Of a stretch of DNA of 64,000 nucleotides, positions 46,500 through 59,861 are shown piece after piece. Source of the stretch: Trametes villosa (Eukaryota; Basidiomycota; Agaricomycetes; Polyporales; Polyporaceae); the NCBI GenBank assembly GCA_002964805.2, contig PUDQ02000010.1, positions 1-64,000 on the forward strand. Reading direction: 5' to 3'. How positions within the stretch are numbered: the first letter of the stretch is position 1; each line of letters begins with the position of its first letter. Position numbers and translations under genes: made by a program. The notes beneath the pieces were generated by a model. That model searched no databases and had not been told where the DNA came from. It saw nothing but the letters and a program-made list of their open reading frames with translations.

Positions 46500-47952
46500 A
46501 TGCAGCACATCTTGAGCGCGAAGATTTTCGGCGACATCGCCACGACGGGAAAGGCGAGCGCCGACCGGGCACCGGCCCAGGGGGCGTTCTGCTGGGGTAC
46601 GTCCGTCATGTCTTTGCCATGGGCCCCAATTCACCACTTCTGCGTCCAAAGGGTACCGTCGACCGGGTGCTTTGCAACGCGTAGACGACAACGTTCCTAT
46701 CGTTGAGAAGGGCGTGCGGGCACACCGTCTACGGGCGGGCACCGAAGACGAATGGGTCCCTTGGGACCATCGCTGCCGCGTCACGCCGCCGCCTCCGATC
46801 GCAAGCGAGAGACAGGCGAAAAGAGCCGCGGAGGAACGGGCCTGGGAGGAAGCGCGCCTGCCGTACGATGTCTGGGTCCAAGTCGCGGGGTGCCTGGACC
46901 GGAACGACCTCCTCAACCTCGCTCGGGTGGCACAAGCCACACGCGTCGCCGCCGAGCGGTCGCTCTACGCGATCGTTTCCTTCGACTCACCGGCTCGTCT
47001 GGATAGGTTCCGCGCCTCTCTCGCCGACCCAAGGACGGAGTACCGGGCGAGGTTTGTTCGAAGCCTGACGCTGGCCTGGTCGCGGATGGGGACGCTCTCG
47101 AAGGCCAATATGGAGTCCCTTCGGTGGCTCCTCCCTAGGTTGTCGGGTCTGCGGCACCTGGAACTCCACGACGACGCATATGAGCCTCGTAAGGACTGGG
47201 TCGCACCGGGAACCTACACACTATATCACCTCCTCAATTTCCTTGACGGGCCTGCATTCTTGCCGAAGTTGCGGTCACTCCACGTGTCGGGGGAGGTCCT
47301 TCGGAGCCTCCGTTTTCCACGGTCGTTGCTCACGCACCTGAGCGTGCGCGTGCGGTACGAGGAGGAGAGTCGGGTTTGCCGGGATATAGCGCGCGTGGCC
47401 GGTGCGTCCCTTGTGAGCCTTCGGCTGCATCGCCTGTTCGAGGCGCGATGCGAGTACGACTCGCCGGTTCGCATTTGCGCGAAGCTCGACGCTCCGCGGC
47501 TCGCATACCTGGAGGTCAAGGATGGCTGGAAACCCAAACCGAGGACGTATCAGGTTCGTCACTCCCGACTGATTGCGACATGCAATGGTGCTTACAGGAT
47601 CCTCAATGAACAGCCTGGGATGAGACCCACCGAGGATCTCGTCTCCGGAACATCAGTTCACCAGAAAGCGGGTGAGCGAACGCCAAATGTACGAGAGCTC
47701 ATATGGTGTCCGCTCTGGGTGCCTCAAAGGGCCGACTTCGAGGCCTTCTGGAATTGTGTTCCTAGGGCCGTCAAGACCGATATCGTTCAGGCACTGCCGT
47801 TGAGCAGGCTGGTCATCTGGCCCAGGGAGGGGTCCCGGAACATCTATACGGATGCTCAGCGACCTCCGTTCTCGGGGTGCTGCGACACCCGAACCGAACC
47901 TGATGCATCGTCTCAGCGGTGGATGCAAGTGAGGGCCGGAGAGGGAGGATAG
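46500..47952 (+). CDS. F-box/LRR-like protein
   Basis: The main exon has a clear F-box (LPYDVWVQVAGCLDRNDLLN to AAERSLYAIVSF) followed by leucine-rich strands (SGLRHLELHDDAY, PKLRSLHVSGEVLR, SLLTHLSVRVRYEEE, APRLAYLEVKDGW). It ends in a WCPLWVPQRADF segment equivalent to the WRPLWASS of the 32-33.7 kb paralogue. F-box proteins recruit substrates to SCF ubiquitin ligases. The main exon has no ATG before the F-box. A start at 46500 with an 87-nt intron (about 46597-46683) joins in phase but is only a proposal. A 60-nt in-frame intron at 47554-47613 (GTTCGT...AACAG) is likely. The stop at 47950-47952 is clear. Confidence 0.7.
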
Positions 47953-49375
47953 GAGATCAGCTCTATAAACGACTTGAATGAGCTGGAGAGGTAGGTGCGT
48001 GCGCACTTCGATCAGTATGTGGTTTTCCAGCTCGTCTGCTTACCCGTCGAGGTTTTTCTCCAGAAACGCCGGCAGCGGCGGCGCTGAAAGAAGCCCTACA
48101 ATTGACCCGAGATGAGATACGAGAACAACCTTGTACATTTCCCTACGCATGCTGTGTGAACCTCTCAATAAATATATGCCGAGCGTGACCTAGTATGACT
48201 GAATGAAGACAGCTGAAGACGGTCACTCAAGTTTAGACCTGATGCTGAGCGGCGCATACTCCGCGACCCCACCTCCATGACTCGGCATGCACATCCCGCC
48301 TGAGCACCGGTCTGTCAACTCGTCCGTGCTGAGGCCATGCACACAGAAGCCGGGGTCTGCTTCAGGCCAGTGTGGGTGTATACTTGCTGTATGTCGTGGC
48401 TTCGCATTTCAACGGCTGACAACGTGTTCAACGCGTTTGGAGACAAGGAGGTTGGTGTACATATGATAAGCAGAGACAGCAGCCTAGAGACGGTATGATG
48501 AAGGGATATGGCGGCATGAGTACTTAAGACAGACTTCGTAGAAAGTGGAGTGCTCGACAGCGACTAATACTCTGGCGGAGATTTAATAAAGTATCGCTTT
48601 GAAGCGCCGTCACACACGGCCCTTCACTTCGGTAACTCCGACACTTTCTGAACATACGAACGCTCCATCATGATCGCGGCCATGCCCCTCAACAATTTTC
48701 CGAGTCCTACATATCCTTGTCATGTTTCTCCTACCTAATGTCGGCGCGCAGCATTTCCGGCAAAGAGGGAATAGCTCTGACAAATCGTCAGGCGATTATG
48801 GTCAGGGATGGTGTGTGCAAACAGTGATCCTATACGTAAGTCACCGCAGTTGGCTGTTCTCGTAGTACCCGGTTGTTATGCGTTGACACCAGTACTCAGC
48901 CCATGAGATTTCTGCGCCGGCTCGATGAAGCGCCTCTAGTATTAACATCACAGCTGCTATCCGACGTACTACATATGACAGATGGAGGGAAACCCTCTCT
49001 CCGGCATGCAGACGGTCGCGGGCCGGTGCACAATGCTAACGAAGTTCAACGTGAACTTGGAACCACTCCCATCTGGCATCAGCATAGCCATGTTTGCCAG
49101 CACGAGCTCTGGATATTACAATCTACGCCGAAGGCGCATGCCCGCGGGTGCCTTATCCACTGTCTCACAGCCTTACGGCTACATACACAGGCCTAACCGG
49201 ATCGCCGCATCAAAAGGCAAATCATATAAAAGCAAGCTTTGCAGTGCACGCGCAACGGTTTTAAACCGCCATCTTTCAGCTAAAGCCGTCGTTCGCCGTA
49301 CGTGATAGGGACGCAAGACGCTTTCAAGGTGCTACGGGCCCTGCGTAGCCCGTCTCACCTCGCCTGCACCTCAAG
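47953..49375. other. No supported gene
   Basis: About 1.4 kb. Short ORFs on both strands and an AATAAA near 48585; nothing assignable. Confidence 0.5.
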
Positions 49376-51182
49376 ATGGCGGAGCCTGACATCGCTCTCA
49401 CTCCGGAATATGTGGCGGATGTCCTCCACCGAGCCTTGTAGGGTTGCTTCTAAACGCCGTGAAAGTCCATATCGTAGTAACAAGCCCTCTGCCCTTTGTC
49501 TATAGCGCTCCGGACGCGTTTTGGATAGAGATGGGCTGCGTAGGTAAGCAATCCTCCGAGTTTTCCTCAAATGTTGCATTGTTTCTAACCTCCAGTATTT
49601 GTTTCCCAGCTCTCATCGTCTACGAGTACTTGCTCACTATTCGATCGGAGCGCAGAGTGATCTGGGGTCGCAAGTTGACTGCCCCCACCGCACTCTTTCT
49701 GGTAAACCGGTATATACTCTTGACGTACGCCCTATCAATATCCCTATGGGCGTTCGTTCCCTGGGTCTCCGACGCAGTAAGCCTAGCATTTTGGTACTGT
49801 CTACCTTCCGCTAACCAGAATTTCAGAGGTACGGGTACGCGTCGCGGCCTGATAGGTCGAAGTGCTCACACTGCCACCAAGCTGCACCCCACCAGGCGTG
49901 ATGGAAAACCTCTGTGTATTCATCATTCAAGCGTGCTATACAGGTGAGCTACCTTGGCATATATCCAGCGGTCGTTGCAATGACATTTCTCTGAACACAG
50001 CATTTTCCGCACTACGCGTGCACGCCATCAATAACCGTAGCTGGTTCTGGACGATCCTCATTGCGTGCCTGGGATGTGTAGCCATTCCACAGTCGTTGGT
50101 ATGTCAGCCATCATTGAGAAGTGACGTCGAATTACAGCTGAGGAGTTCCTGCAGGTTGGTGTCGCTACAGCGCGCCGAGTTCTGGCGGTGGGACCGCCTT
50201 TCAACGGGTGCGCGACCGCAGTGTACTCGTGGGACGGCTTGGACGCCTCTGTTTGGAGTCGGTAAGTCTTCATACTTTCGATTTTACTTTCGTGGAACTC
50301 ATGGTTGATCGTGGCAGAGGTGCGCAACTATCGTTACTACAATCACGAGAATTAGTCGTTAAATACGTGGCTTGCAGTGGCGATCGCCTCCGAGGTATGC
50401 GTGATCGTCATGGACATCCTCGTCCTTGGCATCACGTGGTATCGGACGGCGGGAATCATCATGCTGGCGAGGAAGATACAAGTGGACACATCGCTTGCCA
50501 ACCTCATGCTACGCGACGGTACGTACCGGTGACTGGACCGCTTGACGTGTACTGACATGAGTGACTGCTAGGCACTGTGTTCTTTAGGTGTGTGTCCTCT
50601 CACATCTGCTCTCGCTGACACAGATGAGTCTGATCCCTTATTCTAGCCTTACGTTAGGCCTCCATATCATCGTCATTGTCGTCGACGAAACGGTATGCCT
50701 GTCTTCATAATCAGTGCGCGGCTGTTTCACTCAGCCTGCTCTTGCAGAGGCATACATCGCTGGTGCTCATCACAACCACGTGAGTAGTGCTGCTTACCGC
50801 CTCTACAGCAGCTTGAACGCTGCTCCGTGAGATGTGGGCCGAGCTGACCCTCTTTCTGCGCAGCTTCATGTCCGTCATCCTGACGAGGTTCATCCTTAAC
50901 CTACGCATGCTTCAGTGGTCGGACCCGGAAACCAGACTAAACTCAGTGCATCTCACGCAGTCCATGAGCCTGCGGTTCTCGTCCTCCGTCCTCGACAACA
51001 TCGGCGCTCCCCTCGATATGGATGGCGCGCACGAGGACGACGATCATGGCGACGACTACGTGGACGAAGATCACGACGACGCCGACAGCATACGTGCAGA
51101 ACTCGTCCCCATGCGTGGCGCCAGGCCCGACATGCTGGAAGAGTACTCCCCGGTCTCGGAGACGGAGCTCCTCGATTGTTAG
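49376..51182 (+). CDS. DUF6533-type multispan membrane protein
   Basis: Exons 49376-49437, 49506-49543, 49610-49776, 49856-49943, 50001-50098 and 50155-50261 join in phase. They start MAEPDIALTPEYVADVLHRA and pass ALIVYEYLLTIRSERRVIWG, the characteristic YEYxLT/RxxxxIW entry of the DUF6533 family. Further membrane-like segments follow: LTYALSISLWAFVPW, AFSALRVHAINNRSW, TILIACLGCVAIP, VCVIVMDILVLGIT and LHIIVIVVDET. The C-terminus is an Asp/Glu-rich cytoplasmic-type tail ending ETELLDC. The exon junctions between about 50262 and 50640 are ambiguous. The family is common in agaricomycetes and has no established function. Confidence 0.7.
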
Positions 51183-52908
51183 GATCGACGAGGGTTCCGC
51201 AGCAGGGGTAGGTCTGCGCACTAGGACGCTCCCGGACCTCGCCATGCCATAGACATGTATTGCTACTAATCGTCTTCTGCCACGAAGTGTATCCAAGTCC
51301 TGCGCATGTCTCCTTCCCATGGTCCCGGACATCGACTCCCCAACAACCCACGCCCGAGGGCCATGTTCCATGGCGGGCACACGGCCTCGCTCCCCAAGTG
51401 GCGTTCCTGCCCTTCGACCCCACCCGAGCGCGGGGGTCCGGGTATCGTGTGCGAGCGCCCTCCTCGGGGGCGTGGGCAGCCCGAGCACCAAGACGGCGTC
51501 GTGCCTTGCATCCACTACCACGGCAGGCCGCTGCCAGGCCCCCAGGCCCCGGATGCGGAGTGCGGGGTAGGGCGCGGGGTGACGATCGCTCGGGCACGGA
51601 TCCGGCGGAACGCCCTCGCGCCTTTCTGTGCGTTCCAGGCGGGTGGTGAGATCCGGGTTCTGAGCCTCCCACACCCGGCTATGGCTTTGCGCTCGCCGGT
51701 CTTCATCGGTTCTCTGGGAACTGGTGCGGTGCGCCGCGGTCGTCGATTTGCGACCATGTTGGTTTGTACATGTTCATCCTGTTCACAGGCCACAGCTCCC
51801 GCGTCACCAGCGTCGTCCTTGCATATTCCAGAAGTGCGAGGACGTGAATGTCGGTCAACGTGGGCCGGCAGACGATGCAAGTCTTCGTCAGTGTGTGAGC
51901 GGGTGGGAAACCGCGCAGCCAGGCACCCTGTTTTCGGGCCATCATGGCGCTAGGATCCCATGGTGGACTTACGAACGTACGTCACCCGCTCTTCCTGCCG
52001 TGCATATTCCTGACGACTCGTATATGGGCAGAGTGCCAACGCCAGTCCTGCCCCATGATCAGCACTCCTAAGCCACAGATGTCAGGGACAGCGCAGGAAT
52101 TTTCGTGGAGCGCACGCTCGTGTCGCTCGCTTTTCCATGGAACTCCTGCGTCGGCTGCACCCCTTTCGCGCTTCCAGAGAACACCTCGGTGGACACGCCG
52201 TGCTCGCTCGGGCACATTCGAGTCTTAGCGCTGCTTGGTGTGTCCGTCTCTGCGCCCGGGTTTGCGTCGGACTCACGTTTGTTCTCCGGAATCGCGTTTC
52301 CTGCTTCGCGTGTCGGCGCGGCGGCGATAGTCACTGATAGGCCTTTTTACGGGCTCTATAGCAGCCTTTTGCGCCGCGAACGCCCCTCGCTGCGCACGAG
52401 ACTCGCCCGCGCAGGCGCATTTCCCATGTCTAAAACTCTGCTCTGCCGGCTGCAAGGCGCACTCGCAATTGCCGGGCCTCGCAGCCGCCGAAGGTTTGAT
52501 GGGACTGGCGCGGGCACGAAACGTAGCTCGCGCATATACCCACGGGACGTCACATCAACTGTGGGGAGCTCTTGGTTTTCTCGCGGTTATGGTCAGGAGT
52601 GTTACCAGCTGTCATGATGACAGCCTAACGGTACGTATGTCCTTTCCTGGTGTCTTTCGTGTGTTTTCTGAGCCTTAGCATCCGTTTCAATCGGATTTAC
52701 CAGGTCCCGTTCCCCGTCTTGACCGCCACCTCACACGTCGCTGAGCAGGCTAAACGTTGAACAGAACAGTTGCTCGTCTTAGTGGGGTGGTCTGGAGGAC
52801 TGGAAGGTGGCTGGCATGCTCAATCGGCTAGCAAGAAGGTATGTTTCGTGTGTATGGCGTGCGCCGATAATGCGGAGACTGATTGGCTCGTGAAGCATAC
52901 GCGACAGC
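51183..52908. other. No supported gene
   Basis: About 1.7 kb. Long overlapping ORFs exist on both strands in 51.2-52.6 kb but match no family I recognise and show no consistent splice model. The unresolved first exon of the next gene may lie here. Confidence 0.4.
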
Positions 52909-55016
52909 TTGCACGGAACCGTATCTTGCGCGTCGTCGTCGATACGGCTACGGCTGCCTTCGCCAACACTCTTCCTCTCCCTCGTCTTTCACCCTGATCT
53001 GAGCAGCGCGGAAGGACAGAACATTACTGTTGACGACACCTCCGGCTCGATAGTGTATACGCCGCCCTCATCTTGGCACCCCTCCTCCAGTCCCTGCTCC
53101 ATATGTCTACAGCCGGGCCCCGGGATCGCTCACGGAGGGACTTGGCACGAAGGTCTCCATCTCTTCGATGCAGATGATCACCCTTCGAATCACAATTCAA
53201 CGCAGAACGGCAACAGTCCGGGACAAGGCGATGCCGACGAAGATAGCGACGGCAGTGATTCAGAAGAGGAAGAGGAACATGAAGAGAGCTCTGAGGGGAG
53301 CAGCCATACGAAGAGCGCGCGCCGGACATCAGGTGCCGTCAGCGAGGTTCCGAGCAGTACGCCGAGAGGCGACCGCTTCTCTATGTCTAACTTCGAGAGG
53401 GATGACGCGGGACCCGTGGACATACCTGTTTCCGCCCAGTTCAATTTCACCGGTACGTACTCCCTTGCAGATCGCACCGCGGGGGTCGATCCGCGAAGAC
53501 AGAGGGCTGATTGGCTGTTGAACAGGTTCGGCAATATACGTCTATGCCATTGTCCCGCATGGAGTGCAGCCTGCGAACTCGGCGCCGACCGCCACGAATC
53601 TAACATTCTTGCTGGATTCGCGTCTCGTTGGTGCTTACCAGCATGCCGGCACAGCGTCTGCGTCCGCCTTCCTCCCTTCTTAGCTGGTGTTTGGCCAAGG
53701 CAACCTACCCGGCGGACCACACACGCTTACGATACAGATCGGGCCGAATTCTGTGCTCTTATTGGACTACATCATATACACAGAGGGAAACATCAGTGGC
53801 GGCGAAAGCAGCTCTAACATGCCCATAATACCGACATCGACTGCCCCTGGGGCACGGGAGTCGGGCTCAGGTACTGGGAGCACGGCGCCAAGCGGAGGTC
53901 CCGGGACTGCCAACCTGTGCGTATAATTCCCGCTTATATTTCGGGAAGGCCCTATTCACTCACGCGCCGGATTTTCCTATTCGCTGCGCGCCCGGATATC
54001 TCACTGGCTCTTGATTCGCTCCTTCGTTTTGTACTCTCCCCGCCTCCACCCTCCCCTGCCCCCCTCTCCTCTTCCCGCCCCCATCTCGCCACTCTGCTAC
54101 GCCCGTCACCATGTCCGCCAGCCCCGCCCCCGCACCAAAATCGAATAACATCGCGACGTTCGCGGGCGCGGTGGGCGGCAGCGTCGGCCTCCTCACGATC
54201 CTCGCGCTCTCGCTCGCGATCAGCATATACCGCCGCAGGGTGCGCGCCGCGCGCAGGGACCGCCACTTTCGACAGGCCCAAAATGTCGACTTCGACGGCG
54301 AGTCGTTCCACACCGATGCCTCCGAGGATAGCCCGCCGATGGCGGGCCCTGCCCCGTTCATCCCTCGCTACTTCCCTGGGACCGTCGTCCCCGCCCCGCC
54401 GCCGCCGTACTCGCCGCCCTCAGAGCAGACGGCCGCGCTCCTGGCTGGGGCGTCGCCCATATCGTCTCCGCTGTGGGCTCCCCCGCGGTTACCTGGGCCC
54501 GGGGAGGACACGTCGTACGCGGACAGACCGCCTCCCACGCCGCCCCCCATGCCGGAGGACGGCCTCGACGACTACTTCGCGCCGCCCTCGTTCCCCCAAG
54601 CCATCTCCTCCCCTATACCCGCGATGCTCGCAGGCTACGCACCTGTGTCGACGTCGTCCGCACCGGTCAGCGCATCGCCGGTCCCCAGGCATGCGAACGG
54701 CCCCGAGTCGAGAGGCGTGTACGCGGTGACGGCGCCCCCACCGCCAAGGCCGCGCGAGGACCCGGACTCGTGGTCTCAGCGCAGCGATTGGTCCGACCGG
54801 CCACCGTCATTCGCGTCACAGGCGCCGCCTCTGCTGCCTCCGCCGCCACGACAGCCGCAACAAGGGTCCCAGAGCCAGGGCCAGGGAGACGGAGGGCTGG
54901 AGAGCGGCGCGCATCAGCAGGAGCAGCAGCAGGGGGTGGTGGTGGAACGACAGCAGGAGCAGCAGCGGACATCTGATGAAGATCGGAACTCTGTACGGTC
55001 TACGCGGTCACGGTGA
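52909..55016 (+). CDS. Ectodomain-TM-tail protein with an in-frame TAG
   Basis: Layout typical of an abundant agaricomycete family. An extracellular part starts after a signal-like stretch (QNITVDDTSGSIVYTPPSSW, then GTWHEG) and has an acidic run. The second exon contains GSAIYVYAIVP and PHTLTIQIGPNSVLLLDYII. The third has one membrane segment (ATFAGAVGGSVGLLTILALS), then RRRVRAARRDRHFR and a Pro-rich cytoplasmic tail. Exon ends: about 52909-53452, 53526-53916 and 54122-55016, all phase-consistent. The start codon is not resolved; there is no in-frame ATG after the stop at 52891. A TAG at 53681-53683 interrupts exon 2. It is either a nonsense change or the end of a 57-nt in-frame intron (53627-53683, GTTGGT...TTAG). 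Ligand unknown. Confidence 0.65.
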
Positions 55017-57344
55017 TACATGCACTACGGTACTCGTTCGCATTATTGGTGAGTCTCCCCGGCGTGCGCTTTGGCGTCGACGTCCAGCTCGTCCCCTCGT
55101 GCGTCGTGCGTTGCCGCTGCGCCTGCGTGTCCCTCTGCCGCTTTCCGCCGCCTCCCCCCGGTTAGGGAGGTGCGCGGTGAGGCGTGTAGCAGCGTGGAAG
55201 AGCGTACCTGAGCGTCGGGCACATCTTCCCACCAACAGGGCGCGCTAGGTGCTCCATTCCCGGCCAAGCTCGCGCGTTTCCCACCCTCCTGCCGCACGCG
55301 CCCGCACGCTCGCACGCCTGCTATTTCCTGCCCGGCTCCGCTCTCATACCTTTGCGGAGCAGCGCTGACCAGGGACCCGTCCCGCCCCCGCAGGAGCCTC
55401 GCCGCCTCTGGTTATGGGCGCACGCCCCGCGTCAGGCGGCAGAGTCGCGTCAGCACGAATGTATCTTACTAGACCAGAGCCGCACTCCGGAGCCGCCCCC
55501 CGCATTGTACGCATCGACTCTCTTTATTCGCATAACATGTATGTACAGCTAGGGTGCCGCGCCGCCGTGGCGTCGCGCGCAGCGGGTGGGCGCGTGGGTG
55601 GTATAGCATTGCATATGGCATCGCCGCGATCGCCGCCCCACAGCCAGCGAGGGAAAGGTGCGAGTTCTTCACATCATGTGCTGGGAACCTGCGGGGCGGC
55701 TGAGGGTAGGCGTGCGCAAAGGGCGGCGAGGCGCGACGCTCGTCCCGCCCTCTCGGCTTGCCGACGCACCACGAACCTGGGTGTCGGGCCCGAGGGCGCG
55801 CCAGGTGGAGGCGGTACCGTTCGTCACCCCGGATCTCGCTCCAACAGGTATATTGCGTGGGGCGTCGGGCTGCGTGCGGCTGGGACCCTGTTCCACGCTG
55901 CATGCGCAAGCCTCCGGAAGACCGGCAGACTGTCGACGCTATGCTTTGCGATGATCAACCAACGTCACGAGCTTGCAGGGACCCGCCCGTGCACCATGTC
56001 AGCTTGCCGCAGCTCGTCACCTGCAGGATGAGCAAGACTCGGGTGTTCTGCGCGCTCCGTTGGTGTACTGCGGCCTGCCGAAATGACGCTGAGACTGTAT
56101 CCGTGGTGCGTCTCTCGGCCGTCGAGCGGTTGGACCCTCCTTGCGCCATAGACATTGTAAGACGTCCTGTGGCAGTATCGGCGCTCAATTGAGCAGGGAG
56201 AGACGCTGTGGGGCAGATTGGCCGAGCACCTGCGGCCCCGAGCCAATCGGGCATTCCGTACGGGGAATGCTAGGGTTTAACCCGGGTCCGTCGAAGGTCT
56301 GCGAGTCTATTAGGATGTATATGATGCATGCGTACCGCATAGGAATAAGGCGCGTTTGTATGTTGCGATGCCAAGATCGAAATAGCTGGTTCCTCGAGGA
56401 GTTGTCGGCGGGTCTCCTCTATACAGCCGCAGCCGTCAGTCATTCCCTGCTAGGGCGTCCGGCCCGGACTGTACATTCAAGCAACTAGCTTAGTTAAGTA
56501 TTTAAGAAGACGCACATCATCATGAGCGACTTTTGCGAACAAGTACCGGTTTGTCGGACGGGTTCAATGTCCCGCGATCCTAGGTCTAGGGCCAGGGGCG
56601 CCCTGATCACGGCTTTGTATCTGCGCCAGAATAGTTATAGCATAGTCCGAGCTGCCTTCACAAGTTTGCATAGTTTCCTTGACATGAGTTCAATGGCCAT
56701 ATTGTGAACACAGTACTTCGAGTGCATCCCGGGCTGGCACACCGGATGGCGAGAAAATGCACTAGACGCTGCTCACCATGCAATTATTACGCCATGAGTT
56801 TAAGGTAATCAGGAAACCAGTTATTAATTCCCGTGATAAAGGCAAGAAACTTACTCATGGTAGCTGAGTGTAGTGATGGCTGGGTAGTGAGGGCAAGGAA
56901 CTGGGATGGCGGCGCTTAATCCCGGCGTTGGCGTTCAGTAGCCTCGTGTCTGCCGGCGCCTGCCTGTTCCGGAGCGCCCAGTGAGAGCGCCTAGCAACCA
57001 CCCACGGCGAACGTCCGAATCGCCACCATCGCATCTGCGGATAGCCTGAGTACGTGTGTTGAAGGATTTATAGGTGGTGGGGTCTGTGTGCCGATGCTAA
57101 TGTATGCTTTGTATAAACAGTTCTCCGACCCGCGACGCTTGGAACTTCAAGAAGCTTATCACACGGCTTGGCGCGACCTCTCCGAATTGTAGAGAATAAG
57201 CAGAGATTGTGACGTATACAATACAGCTAGAATTGAGATCCAACGGTCCAATACTGACTACATGGTAAGTGCACTGGGCTCCGTATCGAACAGTGCTAAC
57301 CGCGCATCCCACAGGGCCTAGAGCATTAGATAACTCACTCCACC
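55017..57344. other. No supported gene
   Basis: About 2.3 kb. GC-rich to about 56.1 kb, then more AT-rich. No recognisable protein or RNA gene. Confidence 0.5.
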
Positions 57345-59464
57345 ATGAGCTTACGACGGTACAGCTACAGCGTAGACGGTACTATACCCGTCCCAGCGCT
57401 TCTGTACGACGACGAGGTCCTGTTATCCTCACAAGAGGGTGTAGGCATCTACGATGGGTAAGTAATTCAAGCCCTGTAGTCGTTGTCGTTCACATATATC
57501 GGTGCAGGCCACAGAAGTCACCACATCACCAGGCGGGCACTATCTACATCACAACCCACCGGCTTTTCTACATAGACACCGCACATCCATTCTCGCGATC
57601 CTTCGCCATCGACCTCACACACGTTGCGCGGACGGAGTACTACGCCGGCCTGTTCACAAGCTCGTCGAAGGTCACCCTCTACTTCAACGTCATCCCTCTA
57701 CCTCCGAAATCTAGTACGGTACAAGATTCGTCGGGTTATGCCTCACCGATACCGTCCAAGGCCGCGGTCGAGTACTGGGAATGCGAAGTATGCAGCAACA
57801 AGAACCCCGTAGGCCTGACGTCTGCAGCATCCCAGGTGTGCACCTTGTGCGGTGTCCCGAGGGCATCCATGAAGGCATCCATCGATATCCCCTCGAGATC
57901 GACCAGATCTACTCCGGCCGCACACTCGCTATCCACATCTGTACCATCTTCATCTCTCAATCTCGCCAGGCTCAGCATATCCGCCGCGCCATCACCAGCA
58001 CCCGCAAGTCCTGTCGTTGAAAGCGGGACGGGAGAGATCGCGTGCGCTGCCTGCACATTCCTTAACAATCCGTTGTTGAGGAGTTGTGAGATTTGCGGAA
58101 CCCCGCTGCCTAAACCTGCCCAGTCGCACGCGCCGCATCCCCCTGCGAAGTCCGCGCCGACTTCTCGCCCAACGACACCTGCCCCCGATGACGATGACGA
58201 CTACGAGGATACCCCGGATAAGCGGATGGTTAGGCTTAGCTTCCGGAAAGGAGGTGACAAGGCCTTTTACAACGTGCTCAAGCGAAGTCTGCTCGGAAAG
58301 GCTTGGGAGGTATGCTCGCTATCACTTGTCTTACAGGGTGCTTTACTCACTCGTCGGCTCATATTGCAGAGCAAAGCGGTCGCCGCCGCTGCTCTGCAGG
58401 CTGATGGTGCAGGGCCTTCGTCCCGGCCTTTAGGACGGTCCGGAATTAGTGCGTCCCAGTCCCAATACCTCACCGACTGTATGAGCTGACCCACTTGATT
58501 ACGCGCAGATGGGATACTCCGCTCCGTGGAGACGACAGCAAATGCCTCCCAGTCCAACATGGAAGACGCCCTCGCCGACCTCGAAGCACTCATGGTCAAA
58601 TGGAAGGACATGGTCAAGCTCGCACAGGACCTCAACGAACGCCTCACCGCCGCGTCCGCCCCCACCGCCCCAACAGGCCCTGTCGAGCCGGAGGAGGCGA
58701 CGTTCATCCGCTCGTCGCTCGCGCAGCTCGGGCTGCAGATGGCGAACGCGCCGGTGACGCAGGACATGGTGCGCGACGAGCGCAACTGGCTCGAGCAGCT
58801 CGCGCGTGAGCTCGCTGGGGTACTTGAGGGTGGCGGAGGGAAGGCGGGCGATGCGGGTATGATGCGGCGGCGCGGTATTGTTGGCCTCGATGAGGTCTGG
58901 GGTGGATGGAATCGTGCCCGCGGCGTCGGTGAGTGCTCCTTCGTCTGGTATCTGCAGCTGTATGTTCTGACGATATACAACTTGTAGCGCTTATTCCCCC
59001 GGCAACGTTCTTGCAGGTGCTCCCGCACTTGTCCAGCTTTACCCACCCGCCTATCCGGATGCGCACATTCGCTGCATCAGGCCTCTCAGTGCTACACACT
59101 CCGCCCTACGGCAGCGCAGCATTCGCCTCCCGCCTCGTCAGTCTCCTCACACTCGGTAAGCATCCCCCTTCCCTCCTCCTCTCCTTCCTCATCCTTCTTC
59201 ACGAGGCCATGCTCACACTCCGCACACACAGCGGGCCCGCGCACAACAGTCGAGATCGCACAAGAGGAGGACCTCCCGTCAGGGCTCACGCAGGATATGG
59301 TCGACGAGGTCGAGGCCTCCGGCGAGATCTGCAGGGACGAGGGCGGGTCCGGGGTCGCCACATTCGGGGCGGAGACGGCCTGGGGCACGACCGGGGGCGG
59401 CGAGGTCCGGTGGTGGGTGAACGTGTTCCGGAGCTATGTCTGGGACGAGCAGGACGACGACTAG
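57345..59464 (+). CDS. VPS36: ESCRT-II subunit Vps36, six exons, 604 aa
   Basis: Exons 57345-57457, 57508-58309, 58370-58448, 58509-58928, 58988-59155 and 59232-59464, all phase-consistent. The N-terminal GLUE-type PH domain (YDDEVLLSSQEGVGIYDG, then AGTIYITTHRLFYID, then TYF-like strands) binds phosphoinositide and ubiquitin. Within it are two NZF-like zinc fingers. The first is WECEVC with CTLC after 15 residues, and the second CAAC with CEIC after 10 residues. The C-terminal EAP30 winged-helix part starts near RMVRLSFRKGGDKAFY and includes GINGILRSVE, EEDLPSGLTQDMVDE and an end rich in Trp and Asp. It acts in multivesicular-body sorting at endosomes with Vps22 and Vps25. Confidence 0.92.
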
Positions 59465-59861
59465 TGGTGCGCCGGACGTTGCCTTGGGATTTTTACAGGC
59501 GTGCATGTCTTCGTATGACCCGCTCTATACCGTTGCTGCTCACAGCTAGAACGATGTTGGGTGAGCCGATGGAGTTATTCCCTACCGGCACCATAGACCC
59601 AGCTTATATGCATTCTCACTCATCATGCTGAATATCAAAATGTCAACAGCGGCATTCTACTCTGAGGCACGCTGGACATGTTGACAGACCGTCCGATGCC
59701 CATGGATGCCCCAGACATTCACGATCTCGATGTAAGCCTCTCGGTGTCCCCGCTCCATTTCTCCGCAGTAGTATGTACTGCATATAAGTCGTTTAGCGCC
59801 GGCGAGCGGCATAGCCCGCTACCGATTGGTGCTCGAGTATTCATACAAAATGGCAGGGAGT
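59465..59861. other. No supported gene
   Basis: About 400 bp between convergent genes. No signal recognised. Confidence 0.5.
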
